A stretch of DNA of 64,000 bases from Paraburkholderia polaris (GTDB lineage: Bacteria; Pseudomonadota; Gammaproteobacteria; Burkholderiales; Burkholderiaceae). The DNA lies in the NCBI RefSeq assembly GCF_012927345.1, contig NZ_JABBGJ010000008.1, positions 160,028-224,027 on the forward strand. Reading direction: 5' to 3'. The stretch's first letter is position 1, and each line of letters opens with the position of its first letter. Position numbers and translations under genes: made by a program. Below the pieces are notes generated by a model. That model was not told the origin of the DNA and made no database searches. It saw only the letters and a list, made by a program, of their open reading frames with translations. Shown here piece after piece: positions 1 to 10,101 of this stretch.

Positions 1-1
1 C

Positions 2-43
2 GGCATTCCCGAGCACGGCGAAGCCGCGTCGCAAGCCGCATGA
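2..43 (+). CDS. Possible 3' end of an upstream gene (partial)
   Basis: The first bases read as an open frame ending with TGA at 41-43, giving a tail of 13 residues (GIPEHGEAASQAA). The tail is too short to identify. The frame is plausible only because it reads cleanly to a stop just before the intergenic DNA ahead of pepP. It could equally be non-coding. Confidence 0.25.
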   Translation, partial: GIPEHGEAASQAA

Positions 44-187
44 ATGCTCGCTGTGGATGGATTGCAACATTGCCGCGGTGCTCGTGCGCCGTCTACCCGG
101 CCGAATGGCTAACGCAGCGGGCGACCACCCTCTCCCCGTCAGTATCCGCGGAAAATAAGTCTCCGCATTGGGCGCTACAATCGCAAG

Positions 188-1594
188 ATGAACCAGCCGA
201 CCGAACCCACCATCGCCATCGACGTCTACCGCGCGCGCCGCGAGCGCGTACTCGCCGCGCTGCGCGCGGCGGGCGGGGGCGTCGCCATCGTCCCCACCGC
301 GCCGGAAAAGCTGCGCAACCGGGACGCCGACTACCCCTACCGGCACGATAGCTACTTCTACTATCTGACGGGCTTCACGGAACCCGAGGCGCTGCTGGTG
401 CTCGACGCAAGCGCCGCATCGGGCGAACCGGCCTCGATCCTGTTCTGCCGCGAGAAGAATGTCGAGCGCGAAACGTGGGAAGGGTTCCGTTTCGGGCCGG
501 ACGGCGCGCGCGAGGCGTTCGGCTTCGACGCCGCCTTCGCCGTCAGCGAAGTCGAGACGCAACTGCCGCGCATTCTCGCCGACAAGCCCTCGCTGCATTA
601 CGCGCTCGGCACGTCGGCGGAACTGGACGAACAGGTGCGCGGCTGGCTCGACGCCGTGCGCTCGCTCGGCCGCAGCGGCGTCGCCGCGCCCACGGCCGCG
701 CGTGACCTGATCCCGTTGCTCGACGACATGCGACTCATCAAGGAACCCCACGAACTCGCGATCATGCGCCGCGCCGGACAGATTTCGGCGCAAGCGCATC
801 GCCGCGCGATGGCCGCCTGCCACCCCGGCGTGCGCGAGTACGAACTCGAAGCCGAGTTGCTCTACACATTCCGCAAATTTGGCGCGCAAGCGCCGGCTTA
901 CACGTCGATCGTCGCCGCGGGCGCCAACGCCTGCGTGCTGCACTACCCGGCCGGCAACGCGATTGCCCAGGACGGCGACCTGATTCTGATCGACGCCGCC
1001 TGCGAACTCGACGGCTACGCTTCCGACATCACCCGCACCTTCCCGGCGAGCGGCCGCTTCACGCCGGCGCAGCGCGAGTTGTACGACATCGTGCTAGCCG
1101 CGCAGCAGGCTGCCGTCGACGCCACCCGCGTCGGCGCCACCTTTGACGATCCGCACCAGGCCGCCGTGCGCGTGCTGTCGCAAGGTCTGCTCGACACCGG
1201 CATCATCGACCGCGCGAAGTTCGCCTCCGTCGACGAGGTGATCGCCGAGCGCGCCTATACGCCGTTCTATATGCACCGAACCGGCCACTGGATCGGCATG
1301 GACGTGCACGATGTCGGCGACTACCGCGAACGCAGCGCGGCGCGCGACGAAGCGGGCGCGCTGCCGTGGCGCACGCTGCACGCAGGGATGACGCTGACCA
1401 TCGAGCCCGGTCTGTATATCCGTCCGGCCGAAGGCGTGCCCGAGCGCTACTGGAACATCGGCATCCGCATCGAGGACGACGCGATCGTCACGCCGACCGG
1501 TTGCAAGTTGATCACACGCGACGTCCCCGTGGCCGCCGACGAGATCGAGGCGCTGATGCAGGAAGCCCGCGCGGCTCAGGAAACAAAGCAGTAA
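188..1594 (+). CDS. pepP: Xaa-Pro aminopeptidase (aminopeptidase P, M24B)
   Basis: A cytosolic metallopeptidase that removes N-terminal residues preceding proline. The 468-residue length is normal for the family. The N-terminal AMP_N domain (about 12-150) contains YRHDSYFYYLTGF. The C-terminal pita-bread domain (about 190-445) shows the full set of two-metal ligands: Asp in LILIDAACE, Asp in SDITRTF, His in HRTGHWIGMDVHD, Glu in LTIEPGLY and Glu in IRIEDD. ATG at 188 is the first start that keeps the whole AMP_N domain. A UbiH-type gene follows after 31 bp in the same direction, an arrangement also known for pepP-ubiH in enterobacteria, so the two are probably cotranscribed. Confidence 0.97.
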   Translation: MNQPTEPTIAIDVYRARRERVLAALRAAGGGVAIVPTAPEKLRNRDADYPYRHDSYFYYLTGFTEPEALLVLDASAASGEPASILFCREKNVERETWEGFRFGPDGAREAFGFDAAFAVSEVETQLPRILADKPSLHYALGTSAELDEQVRGWLDAVRSLGRSGVAAPTAARDLIPLLDDMRLIKEPHELAIMRRAGQISAQAHRRAMAACHPGVREYELEAELLYTFRKFGAQAPAYTSIVAAGANACVLHYPAGNAIAQDGDLILIDAACELDGYASDITRTFPASGRFTPAQRELYDIVLAAQQAAVDATRVGATFDDPHQAAVRVLSQGLLDTGIIDRAKFASVDEVIAERAYTPFYMHRTGHWIGMDVHDVGDYRERSAARDEAGALPWRTLHAGMTLTIEPGLYIRPAEGVPERYWNIGIRIEDDAIVTPTGCKLITRDVPVAADEIEALMQEARAAQETKQ

Positions 1595-1625
1595 CCCAGG
1601 CAGTAATCCAAGGAAGCAACCCGCA

Positions 1626-2861
1626 ATGAACGACGTTTCCCAGTCGACGGTGATTCTGAAACCCGCCGCGTCCGACCACCCCTTCGATTTCGACGTGACG
1701 ATCGTCGGCGCCGGGCCGGTCGGGCTGGCGCTCGCCGGCTGGCTGGCGCGCCGCAGCGCGACGCAAGCGCTGAAGATCGCGCTGATCGACGCGCGCGAGC
1801 CGGAAGATTCGATTGCCGATCCGCGCGCGATCGCCGTATCGCACGGCAGCCGGATGATCCTCGAACCGCTGCGCTGGCCCGCCGACGCCACCGCGATCCA
1901 GCGCATTCACGTGTCGCAGCGCGGCCATTTCGGCCGCACGCTGATCGACCACAGCGAGCATGGCTTGCCGGCGCTCGGCTACGTGCTGCGCTATGGGTCG
2001 ATCGTGCATGGTCTTGCGGAAGCGGTTCACGCGACCGCCGTGCACTGGTTCCGCTCCACCTCCGCCGCGGCGCCGACTCAGGACCTCGACGGCGTCACGC
2101 TGCCGATCGAGACCGCGGGTGTCACACGCAATCTGCGCACGCGGATTCTGGTGAATGCCGAAGGCGGCCTGTTCGGCGACCAGAAACCCGCCAAGGGCGC
2201 GAGTAGCAGTGCCAGCGGCGGCACGCGCGATTACGGGCAGACCGCGCTGGTCGGCACGGTCAGCGTGTCGGCGCCGCAACCGCATGTGGCGTGGGAGCGC
2301 TTCACGTCGCAAGGACCGATCGCGCTGCTGCCGATGGGCGGCGTGCGCGGCGCCAATTACGCGCTGGTCTGGTGCTGCGCGCCCGACGAAGCCGCGCGAC
2401 GCGCGCAACTCTCCGACGACGCATTCCTGCTCGAACTCGGCGCCGCATTCGGTAACCGTATGGGCCGTTTTACGCAGATCAAAGGGCGCGCGTCGTTTCC
2501 GCTGGGACTGAACGCGGTCGATACGCTGGTGAACGGCCACGTCGTCGCAATTGGCAACGCGGCGCAAACGCTGCATCCAGTGGCGGGCCAAGGCCTGAAT
2601 CTCGGTCTGCGCGACGCGCATGCACTAGCCGATGCCTTGTCGGCGGAAGGCCCTACCCCGCTCGCCCTGGCGACGTTCGCGCAACGCCGCGCGCTCGACC
2701 GGCGCCTGACGATCGGTGCGACCGACACGCTCGCCCGCCTTTTCACCGTCGACTTCCCGCCGCTCGCCGCCTTGCGCGGCCTCGCCCTCACCGCGCTCGA
2801 ATTCGTGCCGCCGGTGAAAACCGCGCTGGCGCGGCAAATGATGTTCGGTCAGCGCCGCTGA
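1626..2861 (+). CDS. UbiH/UbiF/COQ6-family FAD-dependent hydroxylase (ubiquinone biosynthesis)
   Basis: A flavin monooxygenase expected to hydroxylate the ubiquinone ring precursor. The 411-residue length is normal. The dinucleotide-binding motif VTIVGAGPVGLALAG lies at about residues 24-38. The second FAD motif, VVAIGNAAQTLHPVAGQGLNLGLRDAH in pieces near residue 300, is the family signature. The subfamily (UbiH, UbiF, UbiI or a broad-specificity version) cannot be settled by eye, so no symbol is given. It lies 31 bp downstream of pepP and probably shares its transcript. ATG at 1626 is followed by about 20 residues before the Rossmann strand, slightly longer than in some homologues. Confidence 0.92.
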   Translation: MNDVSQSTVILKPAASDHPFDFDVTIVGAGPVGLALAGWLARRSATQALKIALIDAREPEDSIADPRAIAVSHGSRMILEPLRWPADATAIQRIHVSQRGHFGRTLIDHSEHGLPALGYVLRYGSIVHGLAEAVHATAVHWFRSTSAAAPTQDLDGVTLPIETAGVTRNLRTRILVNAEGGLFGDQKPAKGASSSASGGTRDYGQTALVGTVSVSAPQPHVAWERFTSQGPIALLPMGGVRGANYALVWCCAPDEAARRAQLSDDAFLLELGAAFGNRMGRFTQIKGRASFPLGLNAVDTLVNGHVVAIGNAAQTLHPVAGQGLNLGLRDAHALADALSAEGPTPLALATFAQRRALDRRLTIGATDTLARLFTVDFPPLAALRGLALTALEFVPPVKTALARQMMFGQRR

Positions 2862-3118
2862 GCGCGCCGCCCGCTCGCGCCCCACGCCCCAGAGCCGCTG
2901 CGGCCTTTTTAGGCACTGCAAGCAGTAGCGCGTGAGCGGTGCCGGTTCTATGAACCGGACCACTTTCATAGAAGATTTAATGAGTTACGACAGACGCAAG
3001 TCGGGTGTCGGCTATCTGTTAACGCTAAAATAGCGGTTTTCCCTCGCATTTCGCGAATGCTCCGATTGACAGAATCTGAAAAGAAACTGCAACGATCGGT
3101 CGCAGGCGCGTCCAAGTC

Positions 3119-4186
3119 ATGCCCACTCTCGGCTCCCACAATCTGCGTAATAACCTGTTCGTCGCCCCTATGGCCGGCGTGACCGACCGGCCGTTCCGGC
3201 AGCTGTGCAAGCGGCTGGGCGCGGGCTACGCGGTGTCGGAAATGGTCGCCTCGAACGCGCAGTTGTGGAAAAGCGAAAAGACCATGCGCCGTGCCAACCA
3301 CACGGGCGAGGTCGAGCCGATTGCCGTGCAGATCGCGGGCGCCGATCCGGTCATGATGGCCGAAGCCGCTCGCTACAACGTGGCGAACGGCGCACAGATC
3401 ATCGACATCAACATGGGCTGCCCGGCCAAGAAGGTGTGCAACGTGGCCGCGGGTTCTGCCTTGCTGCAGAACGAACCGCTGGTGCAGCGCATCGTCGAGG
3501 CGGTGGTAGGCGCGGTGGGCATCGGCCCTGACGCGGTGCCCGTCACGCTAAAGATCCGCACCGGCTGGGATCGCGACAACAAGAACGCGCTCTCCGTCGC
3601 GCATCTGGCTGAAGCCGCCGGCATTTCCATGCTGACCGTGCACGGCCGCACGCGCGCCGACCTATATCACGGGGACGCCGAGTACGAGACCATCGCTGCC
3701 GTCAAAGCGGCGGTGCGCATTCCGGTGGTCGCCAATGGCGACATTACGTCGCCGCAAAAAGCCCACGAGGTGCTCGCCGCCACTGGCGCCGACGCCATCA
3801 TGATCGGCCGCGCCGCGCAGGGGCGCCCGTGGCTGTTCCGCGAGATCGAACATTTCCTGCAAACGGGTGAGTTGCTGCCGCCGCCGCGCATCGACGAAAT
3901 CCAGCAGGTGATGAACGAACATCTCGAAGATCACTACGAGTTCTACGGCGAATTTACGGGTGTGCGCACAGCACGTAAGCATATCGGCTGGTACACTCGC
4001 GGCCTTTCTGGCGCCAATGTGTTCCGGCACCGCATGAATACGCTGGACACCACGCGCGAACAACTCCTCGCCGTCAACGAATTCTTCGACGCCCAAAAGG
4101 CGATCTCCGACCGCCTCGTCTACGTCGACGAGACGCTCACCAAGAACGACGGCGAGCCGGACCATACCGACCGACTAGCAGCATGA
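3119..4186 (+). CDS. dusB: tRNA-dihydrouridine synthase B
   Basis: An FMN enzyme that reduces specific uridines in the tRNA D-loop. The 355-residue length is close to the family norm. Visible motifs are the opening LFVAPMAGVTDRPFR, the catalytic-cysteine signature INMGCPAKKVCN, the substrate/FMN segment KIRTGW, VVANGDI, and IGRAAQGRPWLF near the end of the barrel. Its stop overlaps the start of fis (ATGA, 4183-4186). The dusB-fis bicistron is classical in proteobacteria and implies coupled translation and growth-phase control of the pair. A gap of 257 bp separates it from the upstream gene, so it should have its own promoter. Confidence 0.97.
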   Translation: MPTLGSHNLRNNLFVAPMAGVTDRPFRQLCKRLGAGYAVSEMVASNAQLWKSEKTMRRANHTGEVEPIAVQIAGADPVMMAEAARYNVANGAQIIDINMGCPAKKVCNVAAGSALLQNEPLVQRIVEAVVGAVGIGPDAVPVTLKIRTGWDRDNKNALSVAHLAEAAGISMLTVHGRTRADLYHGDAEYETIAAVKAAVRIPVVANGDITSPQKAHEVLAATGADAIMIGRAAQGRPWLFREIEHFLQTGELLPPPRIDEIQQVMNEHLEDHYEFYGEFTGVRTARKHIGWYTRGLSGANVFRHRMNTLDTTREQLLAVNEFFDAQKAISDRLVYVDETLTKNDGEPDHTDRLAA

Positions 4187-4416
4187 GCAAGAACAATATC
4201 GAACAATCTGTCCGCGACAGCTTGGGGATGTATTTCCAGGATCTCGACGGTTCCAATCCGCATGACGTCTACGACATGGTTATTTCATGCGTAGAAAAAC
4301 CCCTGCTCGAAGTGGTGCTCGAGCAGGCCGGTGGCAATCAGTCGCTGGCCGCCGAGTATCTCGGCATCAACCGCAATACGCTGCGCAAGAAGCTGCAACA
4401 GCACGGTCTGTTGTAG
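4183..4416 (+). CDS. fis: DNA-binding protein Fis
   Basis: A small nucleoid-associated protein that bends DNA and adjusts rRNA, recombination and growth-phase promoters. At 77 residues it is shorter than enterobacterial Fis (98), as usual in betaproteobacteria. The C-terminal helix-turn-helix reads [20 protein letters not shown], the nearly invariant Fis recognition motif. Start ATG 4183 overlaps the dusB stop. purH follows 49 bp downstream and may be read from the same transcript. Confidence 0.97.
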   Translation: MSKNNIEQSVRDSLGMYFQDLDGSNPHDVYDMVISCVEKPLLEVVLEQAGGNQSLAAEYLGINRNTLRKKLQQHGLL

Positions 4417-4465
4417 TTTTTTTTCGGCGCCCTGCCACGTTTCCCTTCGGCTTTTCGTCTTCATC

Positions 4466-6031
4466 ATGATCAAGCAAGCGCTCATCTCTGTTTCCGACAA
4501 GTCCGGCATCGTCGACTTCGCCAAGTCGCTGTCGGACCTCGGCGTCAAGATCCTGTCGACCGGCGGCACCGCGAAACTCCTCGCGGACGCGGGTCTCTCC
4601 GTCACCGAAGTCGCCGACTACACGGGCTTCCCGGAAATGCTGGACGGGCGTGTGAAAACGCTGCATCCGAAGGTGCACGGCGGCATTCTCGCGCGCCGCG
4701 ATCTGCCGGAACACATGGCAGCGCTTGAAAAGCACGACATCCCGACGATCGACCTGCTGGTCGTGAATCTGTATCCGTTCGTGCAGACCGTGTCGAAGGA
4801 AGAGTGCTCGCTGGAAGACGCGATCGAGAACATCGACATCGGCGGCCCGACCATGCTGCGCTCCGCCGCGAAGAATCATCGCGACGTGACGGTGGTGGTC
4901 GATCCGGCTGACTACGCAATCGTGCTCGACGAAATGCGCGCGAACAACAACACGGTCGCCTACAAGACGAACTTCCGTCTGGCCACCAAGGTGTTCGCCC
5001 ATACCGCGCAGTACGACGGCGCGATCACGAACTACCTGACGAGCCTGACCGACGAATTGCAACATTCGTCGCGCAATGCTTACCCGGCTACGTTCAACCT
5101 GGCGTTCGACAAGGTGCAGGACCTGCGCTACGGCGAAAATCCGCATCAGAGCGCTGCGTTTTACCGCGACCTCACCGTGCCGGCGGGCGCACTGGCGAAC
5201 TACAACCAGTTGCAAGGCAAGGAACTGTCGTACAACAACATCGCCGATTCCGATGCAGCGTGGGAATGCGTGAAGACGTTCGACGTGCCGGCTTGCGTGA
5301 TCGTCAAGCACGCGAATCCGTGCGGCGTGGCAGTGGGCGCGGACGCGAACGAAGCGTATGCGAAGGCGTTCCAGACGGATCCGACTTCGGCGTTCGGCGG
5401 CATCATCGCATTCAACCGTGAAGTCGACGAAACGGCTGCCCAAGCGGTGGCCAAGCAGTTCGTCGAAGTGCTGATCGCCCCGTCGTTCAGCGCGGCGGCT
5501 CGCCAGGTGTTCGCGGCCAAGCAGAACGTGCGTCTCCTGGAAATCGCTTTGGGTGATGGCCATAACGCGTTCGATCTGAAGCGCGTCGGCGGCGGCCTGC
5601 TGGTGCAATCGCTTGATTCGAAGAACGTGCAGCCGCGCGAATTGCGCGTGGTCACGAAGCGTCACCCGACGCCGAAGGAAATGGACGACCTGCTGTTTGC
5701 ATGGCGCGTCGCGAAGTACGTGAAGTCGAACGCGATCGTGTTCTGCGGCAACGGCATGACGCTCGGCGTCGGCGCGGGCCAGATGAGCCGCGTGGACTCG
5801 GCGCGAATTGCGAGCATTAAGGCGCAGAACGCCGGTTTGACGCTGGCGGGTTCGGCTGTGGCGTCGGATGCGTTCTTCCCGTTCCGTGACGGTCTGGATG
5901 TGGTGGTCGCAGCAGGCGCGACCTGCGTGATTCAACCGGGTGGCTCGATGCGCGACGACGAAGTGGTCAGCGCCGCGGACGAGCACAACATCGCGATGGT
6001 GTTGACTGGGGTGCGTCACTTCCGGCATTGA
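4466..6031 (+). CDS. purH: Bifunctional AICAR formyltransferase / IMP cyclohydrolase
   Basis: Catalyses the last two steps of de novo IMP synthesis in the cytosol. The N-terminal MGS-like IMP cyclohydrolase domain begins [15 protein letters not shown] and includes [13 protein letters not shown] residues ([10 protein letters not shown]). The C-terminal AICAR formyltransferase domain carries the catalytic [11 protein letters not shown] segment near residue 265 and the terminal [12 protein letters not shown] motif. ATG 4466 is chosen because the open frame upstream has no homology to the family, and 521 residues is the expected length. A strong terminator follows at 6100. Confidence 0.98.
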   Translation: MIKQALISVSDKSGIVDFAKSLSDLGVKILSTGGTAKLLADAGLSVTEVADYTGFPEMLDGRVKTLHPKVHGGILARRDLPEHMAALEKHDIPTIDLLVVNLYPFVQTVSKEECSLEDAIENIDIGGPTMLRSAAKNHRDVTVVVDPADYAIVLDEMRANNNTVAYKTNFRLATKVFAHTAQYDGAITNYLTSLTDELQHSSRNAYPATFNLAFDKVQDLRYGENPHQSAAFYRDLTVPAGALANYNQLQGKELSYNNIADSDAAWECVKTFDVPACVIVKHANPCGVAVGADANEAYAKAFQTDPTSAFGGIIAFNREVDETAAQAVAKQFVEVLIAPSFSAAARQVFAAKQNVRLLEIALGDGHNAFDLKRVGGGLLVQSLDSKNVQPRELRVVTKRHPTPKEMDDLLFAWRVAKYVKSNAIVFCGNGMTLGVGAGQMSRVDSARIASIKAQNAGLTLAGSAVASDAFFPFRDGLDVVVAAGATCVIQPGGSMRDDEVVSAADEHNIAMVLTGVRHFRH

Positions 6032-6097
6032 TTTTTCAGGCTTGGCGGTCGGCGTTTGCTTCTTTGCGAAGCGGCGGTCGCTGAGCTGCCTTGAATG

Positions 6098-6139
6098 AAG
6101 CGGCCTGGTGGAATTTTCCACCGGGCCGTTTTGTTTTTT
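6098..6139 (+). terminator. Rho-independent terminator after purH
   Basis: A GC-rich stem (CGGCC-GGTGGAA paired with TTCCACC-GGCCG, with one bulged base on each side) is followed by TTTTGTTTTTT. It lies 70 bp after the purH stop, reading in the purH direction. Confidence 0.85.
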
Positions 6140-6222
6140 GGCGGCTACTACTGGCAAGTCGTGACCGCTGTCCTTGCTGTGACCCTCTGTCTCCCCGCGT
6201 TCTTTGGATGTTTCGGGCCGCT

Positions 6223-6287
6223 CATTGGCCACTGTCATTGGCCACTGTCTTTAGCCACGCGCATTGGCGGCGCTCTTTGGCGGCGCC
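6223..6287. repeat. Degenerate 13-bp tandem repeat
   Basis: Five head-to-tail 13-bp units. The first two are identical (CATTGGCCACTGT); the next three (CTTTAGCCACGCG, CATTGGCGGCGCT, CTTTGGCGGCGCC) are diverged. The array is in the gap between purH and the small convergent gene. The rest of the 6140-6343 interval shows nothing recognisable. Confidence 0.7.
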
Positions 6288-6343
6288 CTTCAAGCGTTCC
6301 CGCTGGGCCATCTGCTTTGGCCGCTTTCTCTTTGCGTCGCCAG

Positions 6344-6583
6344 TCAGTCGTCGGGGTCCTTTCTCGCGTATCCACCACTCACGTCGGCGTGCTGGCTAAT
6401 GTAGGTGCTGAGCCCCCGCCCTCGCTGCGCCAAACGCTTTAGCGTGGCGACGTGCTTCGCGCCGACGCTCGCCTTCGTGTACCAGTAGACGACGCCCGTT
6501 CTGAAACGGACCGCGACGAAGTCATCGCCGATTTCGTACGCCTCGACGCCTGAGTCGCCGCTGAGATTTCGATAGTGCTCCAT
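6344..6583 (-). CDS. Small KTSC-like hypothetical protein
   Basis: A 79-residue protein whose central part (GDDFVAVRFRTGVVYWYTK) resembles the short beta-rich KTSC fold found in many proteobacterial small proteins. No catalytic motif is visible and its role is unknown. ATG at 6583 is preferred because AAAGGGGGA lies just upstream as a ribosome binding site; the longer frame starting with TTG at 6601 would put this sequence inside the coding region. It is convergent with purH and divergent from ruvC, so it is a single-gene unit. Confidence 0.7.
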   Translation of the reverse strand: MEHYRNLSGDSGVEAYEIGDDFVAVRFRTGVVYWYTKASVGAKHVATLKRLAQRGRGLSTYISQHADVSGGYARKDPDD

Positions 6584-6712
6584 GTGCGATCCCCCTTTCA
6601 ACGCATGCAGCAGCAGTTTTTATTCCGTCGGCATCGCTGCACACCGACCGCCACGTGACGCGTTCGTTGTAGTATCGCAAGCACTTAGTTTTAACCGCAC
6701 GTGCGGCATCTC

Positions 6713-7255
6713 ATGAGAATTCTCGGCATCGACCCCGGCTTGCGCGTGACCGGTTTTGGCGTAATCGATCAAACCGGTCACACGCTCAGCTACGTCGCAA
6801 GCGGCGTGATCAAGACCGCCGACGCCGATCTGCCGTCGCGTCTCGGCACCATTTTCGAAGGCATTTCGACGCTGATCCGTCAGCATTCGCCGGATCAGTC
6901 GGCGATCGAAAAGGTGTTCGTCAACGTCAACCCGCAATCCACTCTGCTGCTCGGCCAGGCGCGCGGCGCGGCGATCTGTGGACTAGTGGCGGGCGGCGTG
7001 CCGGTCGCCGAATACACGGCCTTGCAGTTGAAGCAGGCTGTAGTCGGCTACGGACGCGCGACCAAGGAACAGATGCAGCAGATGGTGGTACGGTTGCTCA
7101 ACCTCTCCGGCGTGCCCGGCACCGACGCCGCCGACGCCCTCGGCATGGCGATCTGCCACGCACACGGCGGCACGACGCTTAGTACGCTCGGTGGCATTGC
7201 GCCTTCGCTGGCGAAGAAGGGTTTGCGCGTCAGGCGTGGACGGTTGGTGGGATAG
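6713..7255 (+). CDS. ruvC: Holliday junction resolvase RuvC
   Basis: A dimeric endonuclease that cuts four-way junctions in the RuvABC pathway. It opens [16 protein letters not shown] with the first catalytic Asp. Later acidic residues are seen in [11 protein letters not shown] and in the C-terminal [14 protein letters not shown]. At 180 residues it is close to the E. coli length (173). A GTG at 6701 is in frame, but the family start is the ATG at 6713. ruvA starts 79 bp downstream and ruvB after that, the usual cluster. Confidence 0.98.
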   Translation: MRILGIDPGLRVTGFGVIDQTGHTLSYVASGVIKTADADLPSRLGTIFEGISTLIRQHSPDQSAIEKVFVNVNPQSTLLLGQARGAAICGLVAGGVPVAEYTALQLKQAVVGYGRATKEQMQQMVVRLLNLSGVPGTDAADALGMAICHAHGGTTLSTLGGIAPSLAKKGLRVRRGRLVG

Positions 7256-7334
7256 ACGCTCAGTTCCGGTTTGCCAGCGCCCGCCGCGCACTCGCTGCGC
7301 TACACTCGCCATTTCTCTCGAGATTGAATCCGCC

Positions 7335-7916
7335 ATGATCGGTCGCATTGCCGGCGTTCTGCTGGAAAAAAACCCGCCGCATCTGCTCGTCGACTGCAAC
7401 GGCGTCGGTTACGAAGTCGATGTACCGATGAGCACGTTCTACAACCTGCCGTCGAACGGCGAACGCGTTGTGCTGCTCACGCAAATGATCGTGCGCGAAG
7501 ACGCGCATCTGCTCTATGGTTTCGGCACCGCTGAGGAACGTTCGACTTTCCGCGAATTGCTGAAGATCACCGGCATCGGCGCGCGCATGGCGCTCGCCGT
7601 GCTCTCCGGCATGAGCGTGCATGAACTGGCGCAGACCGTCACGATGCAGGACGCTGCACGCCTGACTCGCGTGCCCGGCATCGGCAAGAAAACAGCAGAG
7701 CGGCTGCTCCTCGAACTGAAGGGCAAGATTGGCGCCGACCTAGGCGCGTTGGCGGGCGCGGCGTCGGCATCCGACCATGCCTCCGACATCCTGAACGCAC
7801 TAATCGCATTGGGTTACTCCGAAAAAGAAGCGTTGGCGGCGATCAAGAACGTATCGGCCGGTACCGGCGTTTCCGAGGGCATCAAGCTCGCGTTGAAAGC
7901 GTTGTCCAAGGGTTAA
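7335..7916 (+). CDS. ruvA: Holliday junction branch migration protein RuvA
   Basis: The junction-binding tetramer that loads RuvB. The N-terminal OB fold starts [20 protein letters not shown]. Two helix-hairpin-helix motifs are visible in [18 protein letters not shown] and [18 protein letters not shown] flexible linker is followed by the domain III helix [15 protein letters not shown] that contacts RuvB. The length of 193 residues is normal. ATG 7335 is selected by homology; the upstream extension of the frame overlaps ruvC in another frame. Confidence 0.98.
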   Translation: MIGRIAGVLLEKNPPHLLVDCNGVGYEVDVPMSTFYNLPSNGERVVLLTQMIVREDAHLLYGFGTAEERSTFRELLKITGIGARMALAVLSGMSVHELAQTVTMQDAARLTRVPGIGKKTAERLLLELKGKIGADLGALAGAASASDHASDILNALIALGYSEKEALAAIKNVSAGTGVSEGIKLALKALSKG

Positions 7917-8009
7917 ATGCTCAGGCCATCGCAGCGGCGCCGCATGCGATGGGTAGAGCTTCGCATACGGCGGCACGCTGCACACCCTGGCCGTTCGGCC
8001 AAGCTTCGC

Positions 8010-8051
8010 AACGGCCGTCCCCCCAAGGGGGTTCCCTTCGGGGCGCGCGCG
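8010..8051. repeat. Dispersed GC-rich intergenic repeat (copy 1)
   Basis: The ruvA-ruvB gap carries CCCCCCAAGGGGG followed by TTCCCTTCGGGGCGCGCG, a dyad with a GCGCGCG tail. A related element lies at about 23988-24022 (CCTCAAGAGGACTTCCTTGGGGGCGCGCG). Both are intergenic. It abuts a possible ruvB -10 box (TACAAT, 8053-8058). Confidence 0.55.
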
Positions 8052-8064
8052 GTACAATGACCGC

Positions 8065-9129
8065 ATGATCGAAACCGACAAACTCGCCGCCGAGCGCATC
8101 ATCGCGGCCACGCCCGTCTCGCCGAACGAAGAAGCGTTCGAGCGCGCGTTGCGCCCGCGCCAGCTCGAAGAATATGTCGGGCAGGAAAAAGTGCGTGGTC
8201 AGCTGGAAATCTTCATCGAGGCTGCCAAGCGCCGGTCGGAATCGCTCGACCACGTGCTGCTGTTCGGGCCGCCGGGTCTCGGCAAAACCACGCTCGCGCA
8301 CATCATCGCGCGGGAAATGGGTGTCAATCTGCGGCAGACCTCGGGGCCCGTGCTCGAACGCGCCGGCGACCTCGCCGCGCTGCTCACCAACCTCGAAGCC
8401 AACGACGTTTTATTCATCGACGAAATCCACCGACTCTCACCGGTCGTCGAAGAAATTCTGTATCCGGCGCTGGAGGACTATCAGATCGACATCATGATCG
8501 GCGAAGGGCCCGCCGCGCGCAGCGTGAAGCTGGATCTGCAGCCGTTCACGCTGGTTGGCGCGACCACCCGCGCCGGCATGCTGACCAATCCGCTACGCGA
8601 TCGCTTCGGGATCGTCGCGCGGCTCGAGTTTTATAACGCCGAAGAACTGGCGCGCATCGTCACGCGTTCGGCGTCGTTGCTACATGCGCAGATCCATCCG
8701 GATGGCGCGTTTGAAATCGCCAAGCGTGCGCGCGGCACGCCGCGGATCGCGAACCGGCTGCTGCGCCGTGTGCGCGATTTCGCCGAGGTGAAAGCGGACG
8801 GCAACATCACCGCGCAGGTGGCCGACGCCGCGCTCAAAATGCTCGACGTGGACGCGGTCGGCTTCGACCTGATGGACCGAAAGCTCCTTGAAGCGATCCT
8901 GCACAAATTCGACGGCGGCCCGGTCGGCGTCGACAACCTGGCGGCGGCAATCGGCGAAGAGCGCGATACGATCGAAGACGTGCTCGAGCCGTATCTGATC
9001 CAGCAAGGCTTCCTGCAACGCACGCCACGCGGCCGCGTCGCCACGCTGCTCACGTACCGGCATTTCGGTCTCGCCGCGCCGGACGCTTCGAGTCCCATAT
9101 CCGGCCTGTGGAATTCGGCCGCGACCTGA
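8065..9129 (+). CDS. ruvB: Holliday junction branch migration ATPase RuvB
   Basis: A hexameric AAA+ motor driving branch migration. Walker A is [11 protein letters not shown] (about residues 69-79), Walker B is LFIDEIHRL, and sensor 1 is [10 protein letters not shown]. The C-terminal winged helix includes [14 protein letters not shown], the typical RuvB end. The length of 354 residues is normal for betaproteobacteria. It lies 148 bp after ruvA and may have its own promoter as well as read-through. Confidence 0.98.
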   Translation: MIETDKLAAERIIAATPVSPNEEAFERALRPRQLEEYVGQEKVRGQLEIFIEAAKRRSESLDHVLLFGPPGLGKTTLAHIIAREMGVNLRQTSGPVLERAGDLAALLTNLEANDVLFIDEIHRLSPVVEEILYPALEDYQIDIMIGEGPAARSVKLDLQPFTLVGATTRAGMLTNPLRDRFGIVARLEFYNAEELARIVTRSASLLHAQIHPDGAFEIAKRARGTPRIANRLLRRVRDFAEVKADGNITAQVADAALKMLDVDAVGFDLMDRKLLEAILHKFDGGPVGVDNLAAAIGEERDTIEDVLEPYLIQQGFLQRTPRGRVATLLTYRHFGLAAPDASSPISGLWNSAAT

Positions 9130-9162
9130 ACTGGATACACGTCGCGTGAAACTGATTTAGGG

Positions 9163-10101
9163 ATGTCCGATCAAGCCAAGCAGCCCACTTCACGCGGCAG
9201 CCTCTCGCAGCTACTCACGGGCAGAATCCGCTCAAAACTGGCTGCCGGCGTCACGCATCTGACGACCGGCAGCGGTCCCACGCTCGACTACTCATCGCCG
9301 CCGGGCGACCCTGGGCTGTTCGGGCCCGACTCCGTTTGCTGGAAAGTCCACGCCGACTTCACGTCGATGATGACGGGCGGCATCAGCGCGCTTCTGCTCC
9401 AGGCCCTGCATCCGCTGGCGCTCGCCGGCGTCTGGGATCATTCGACGTTTCGCACCGATATTCTGGGGCGCCTGCGCCGAACCGCGACTTTCATCTCCGG
9501 CACGACGTATGGCAACCGGCATGATGCGTTAGCGCTGATTGAGCGCGTGAAGCGCATTCACCTCGGCGTCACTGGCGTTGGACCTGATGGCCGGCCATAT
9601 CGCGCGAGCGACCCAGCCTTGCTGACGTGGGTGCACGTGGCCGAAGTGTCGAGTTTCATGACTGCGCACTTACGGTACGTGAATCCATTACTGCCCGTTG
9701 CCGCGCAGGACCAATACTTCGCGGAAACCGCGCGCATCGCTGAGATGCTCGGCGCGTCGAATATTCCGCGCTCACGTGCCGGGATCGACGCTTACCTGTT
9801 CGCCATGCAACCTCAGTTGGTGGCCAGCGAGCGCACTAGAGAAGTCGTGAGGATTCTAATGAACGCGCCCGCACCGACTGCAGCGATGCGGCCCGCGGGA
9901 GCATTGATGTTAAATGCCGGCGTTGATCTGCTGCCCGATTGGGCGCAGTCGATGCTGGGGTTCGAACGATTCGCCGGTATTCGCCGTGCGCTCGCGAGGC
10001 CCGGCGTGCGGCTGGTCGCGCCCGTGATCCGCTGGGCGCTGGTGAACGGTGTATCGAAGCGGGCACGCCGTCGCGTTGCCGCCACGCACGAATCGAAGTA
10101 G
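9163..10101 (+). CDS. DUF2236 / MpaB-type oxygenase family protein
   Basis: 312 residues with the DUF2236 layout: GPDSVCWKVHADFTSMMTGG, then LLLQALHPLALAGVWDHSTF, then HLGVTGVGPDGRPYRASDP and LLTWVHVAEVSSFMTAHLRY. The conserved histidines in ALHPLA, WDHS and TWVHVAE match the haem/oxygenase-like family that includes MpaB and latex-clearing proteins. The substrate is unknown. ATG 9163 lies 33 bp after ruvB, so cotranscription is possible although the function appears unrelated. Confidence 0.8.
   Translation: MSDQAKQPTSRGSLSQLLTGRIRSKLAAGVTHLTTGSGPTLDYSSPPGDPGLFGPDSVCWKVHADFTSMMTGGISALLLQALHPLALAGVWDHSTFRTDILGRLRRTATFISGTTYGNRHDALALIERVKRIHLGVTGVGPDGRPYRASDPALLTWVHVAEVSSFMTAHLRYVNPLLPVAAQDQYFAETARIAEMLGASNIPRSRAGIDAYLFAMQPQLVASERTREVVRILMNAPAPTAAMRPAGALMLNAGVDLLPDWAQSMLGFERFAGIRRALARPGVRLVAPVIRWALVNGVSKRARRRVAATHESK

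Noticed and set aside
4367..6238. 623-residue minus-strand frame opposite purH
   Set aside because: A shadow frame caused by high GC3; His/Arg-rich with no domains, fully overlapping a certain gene.
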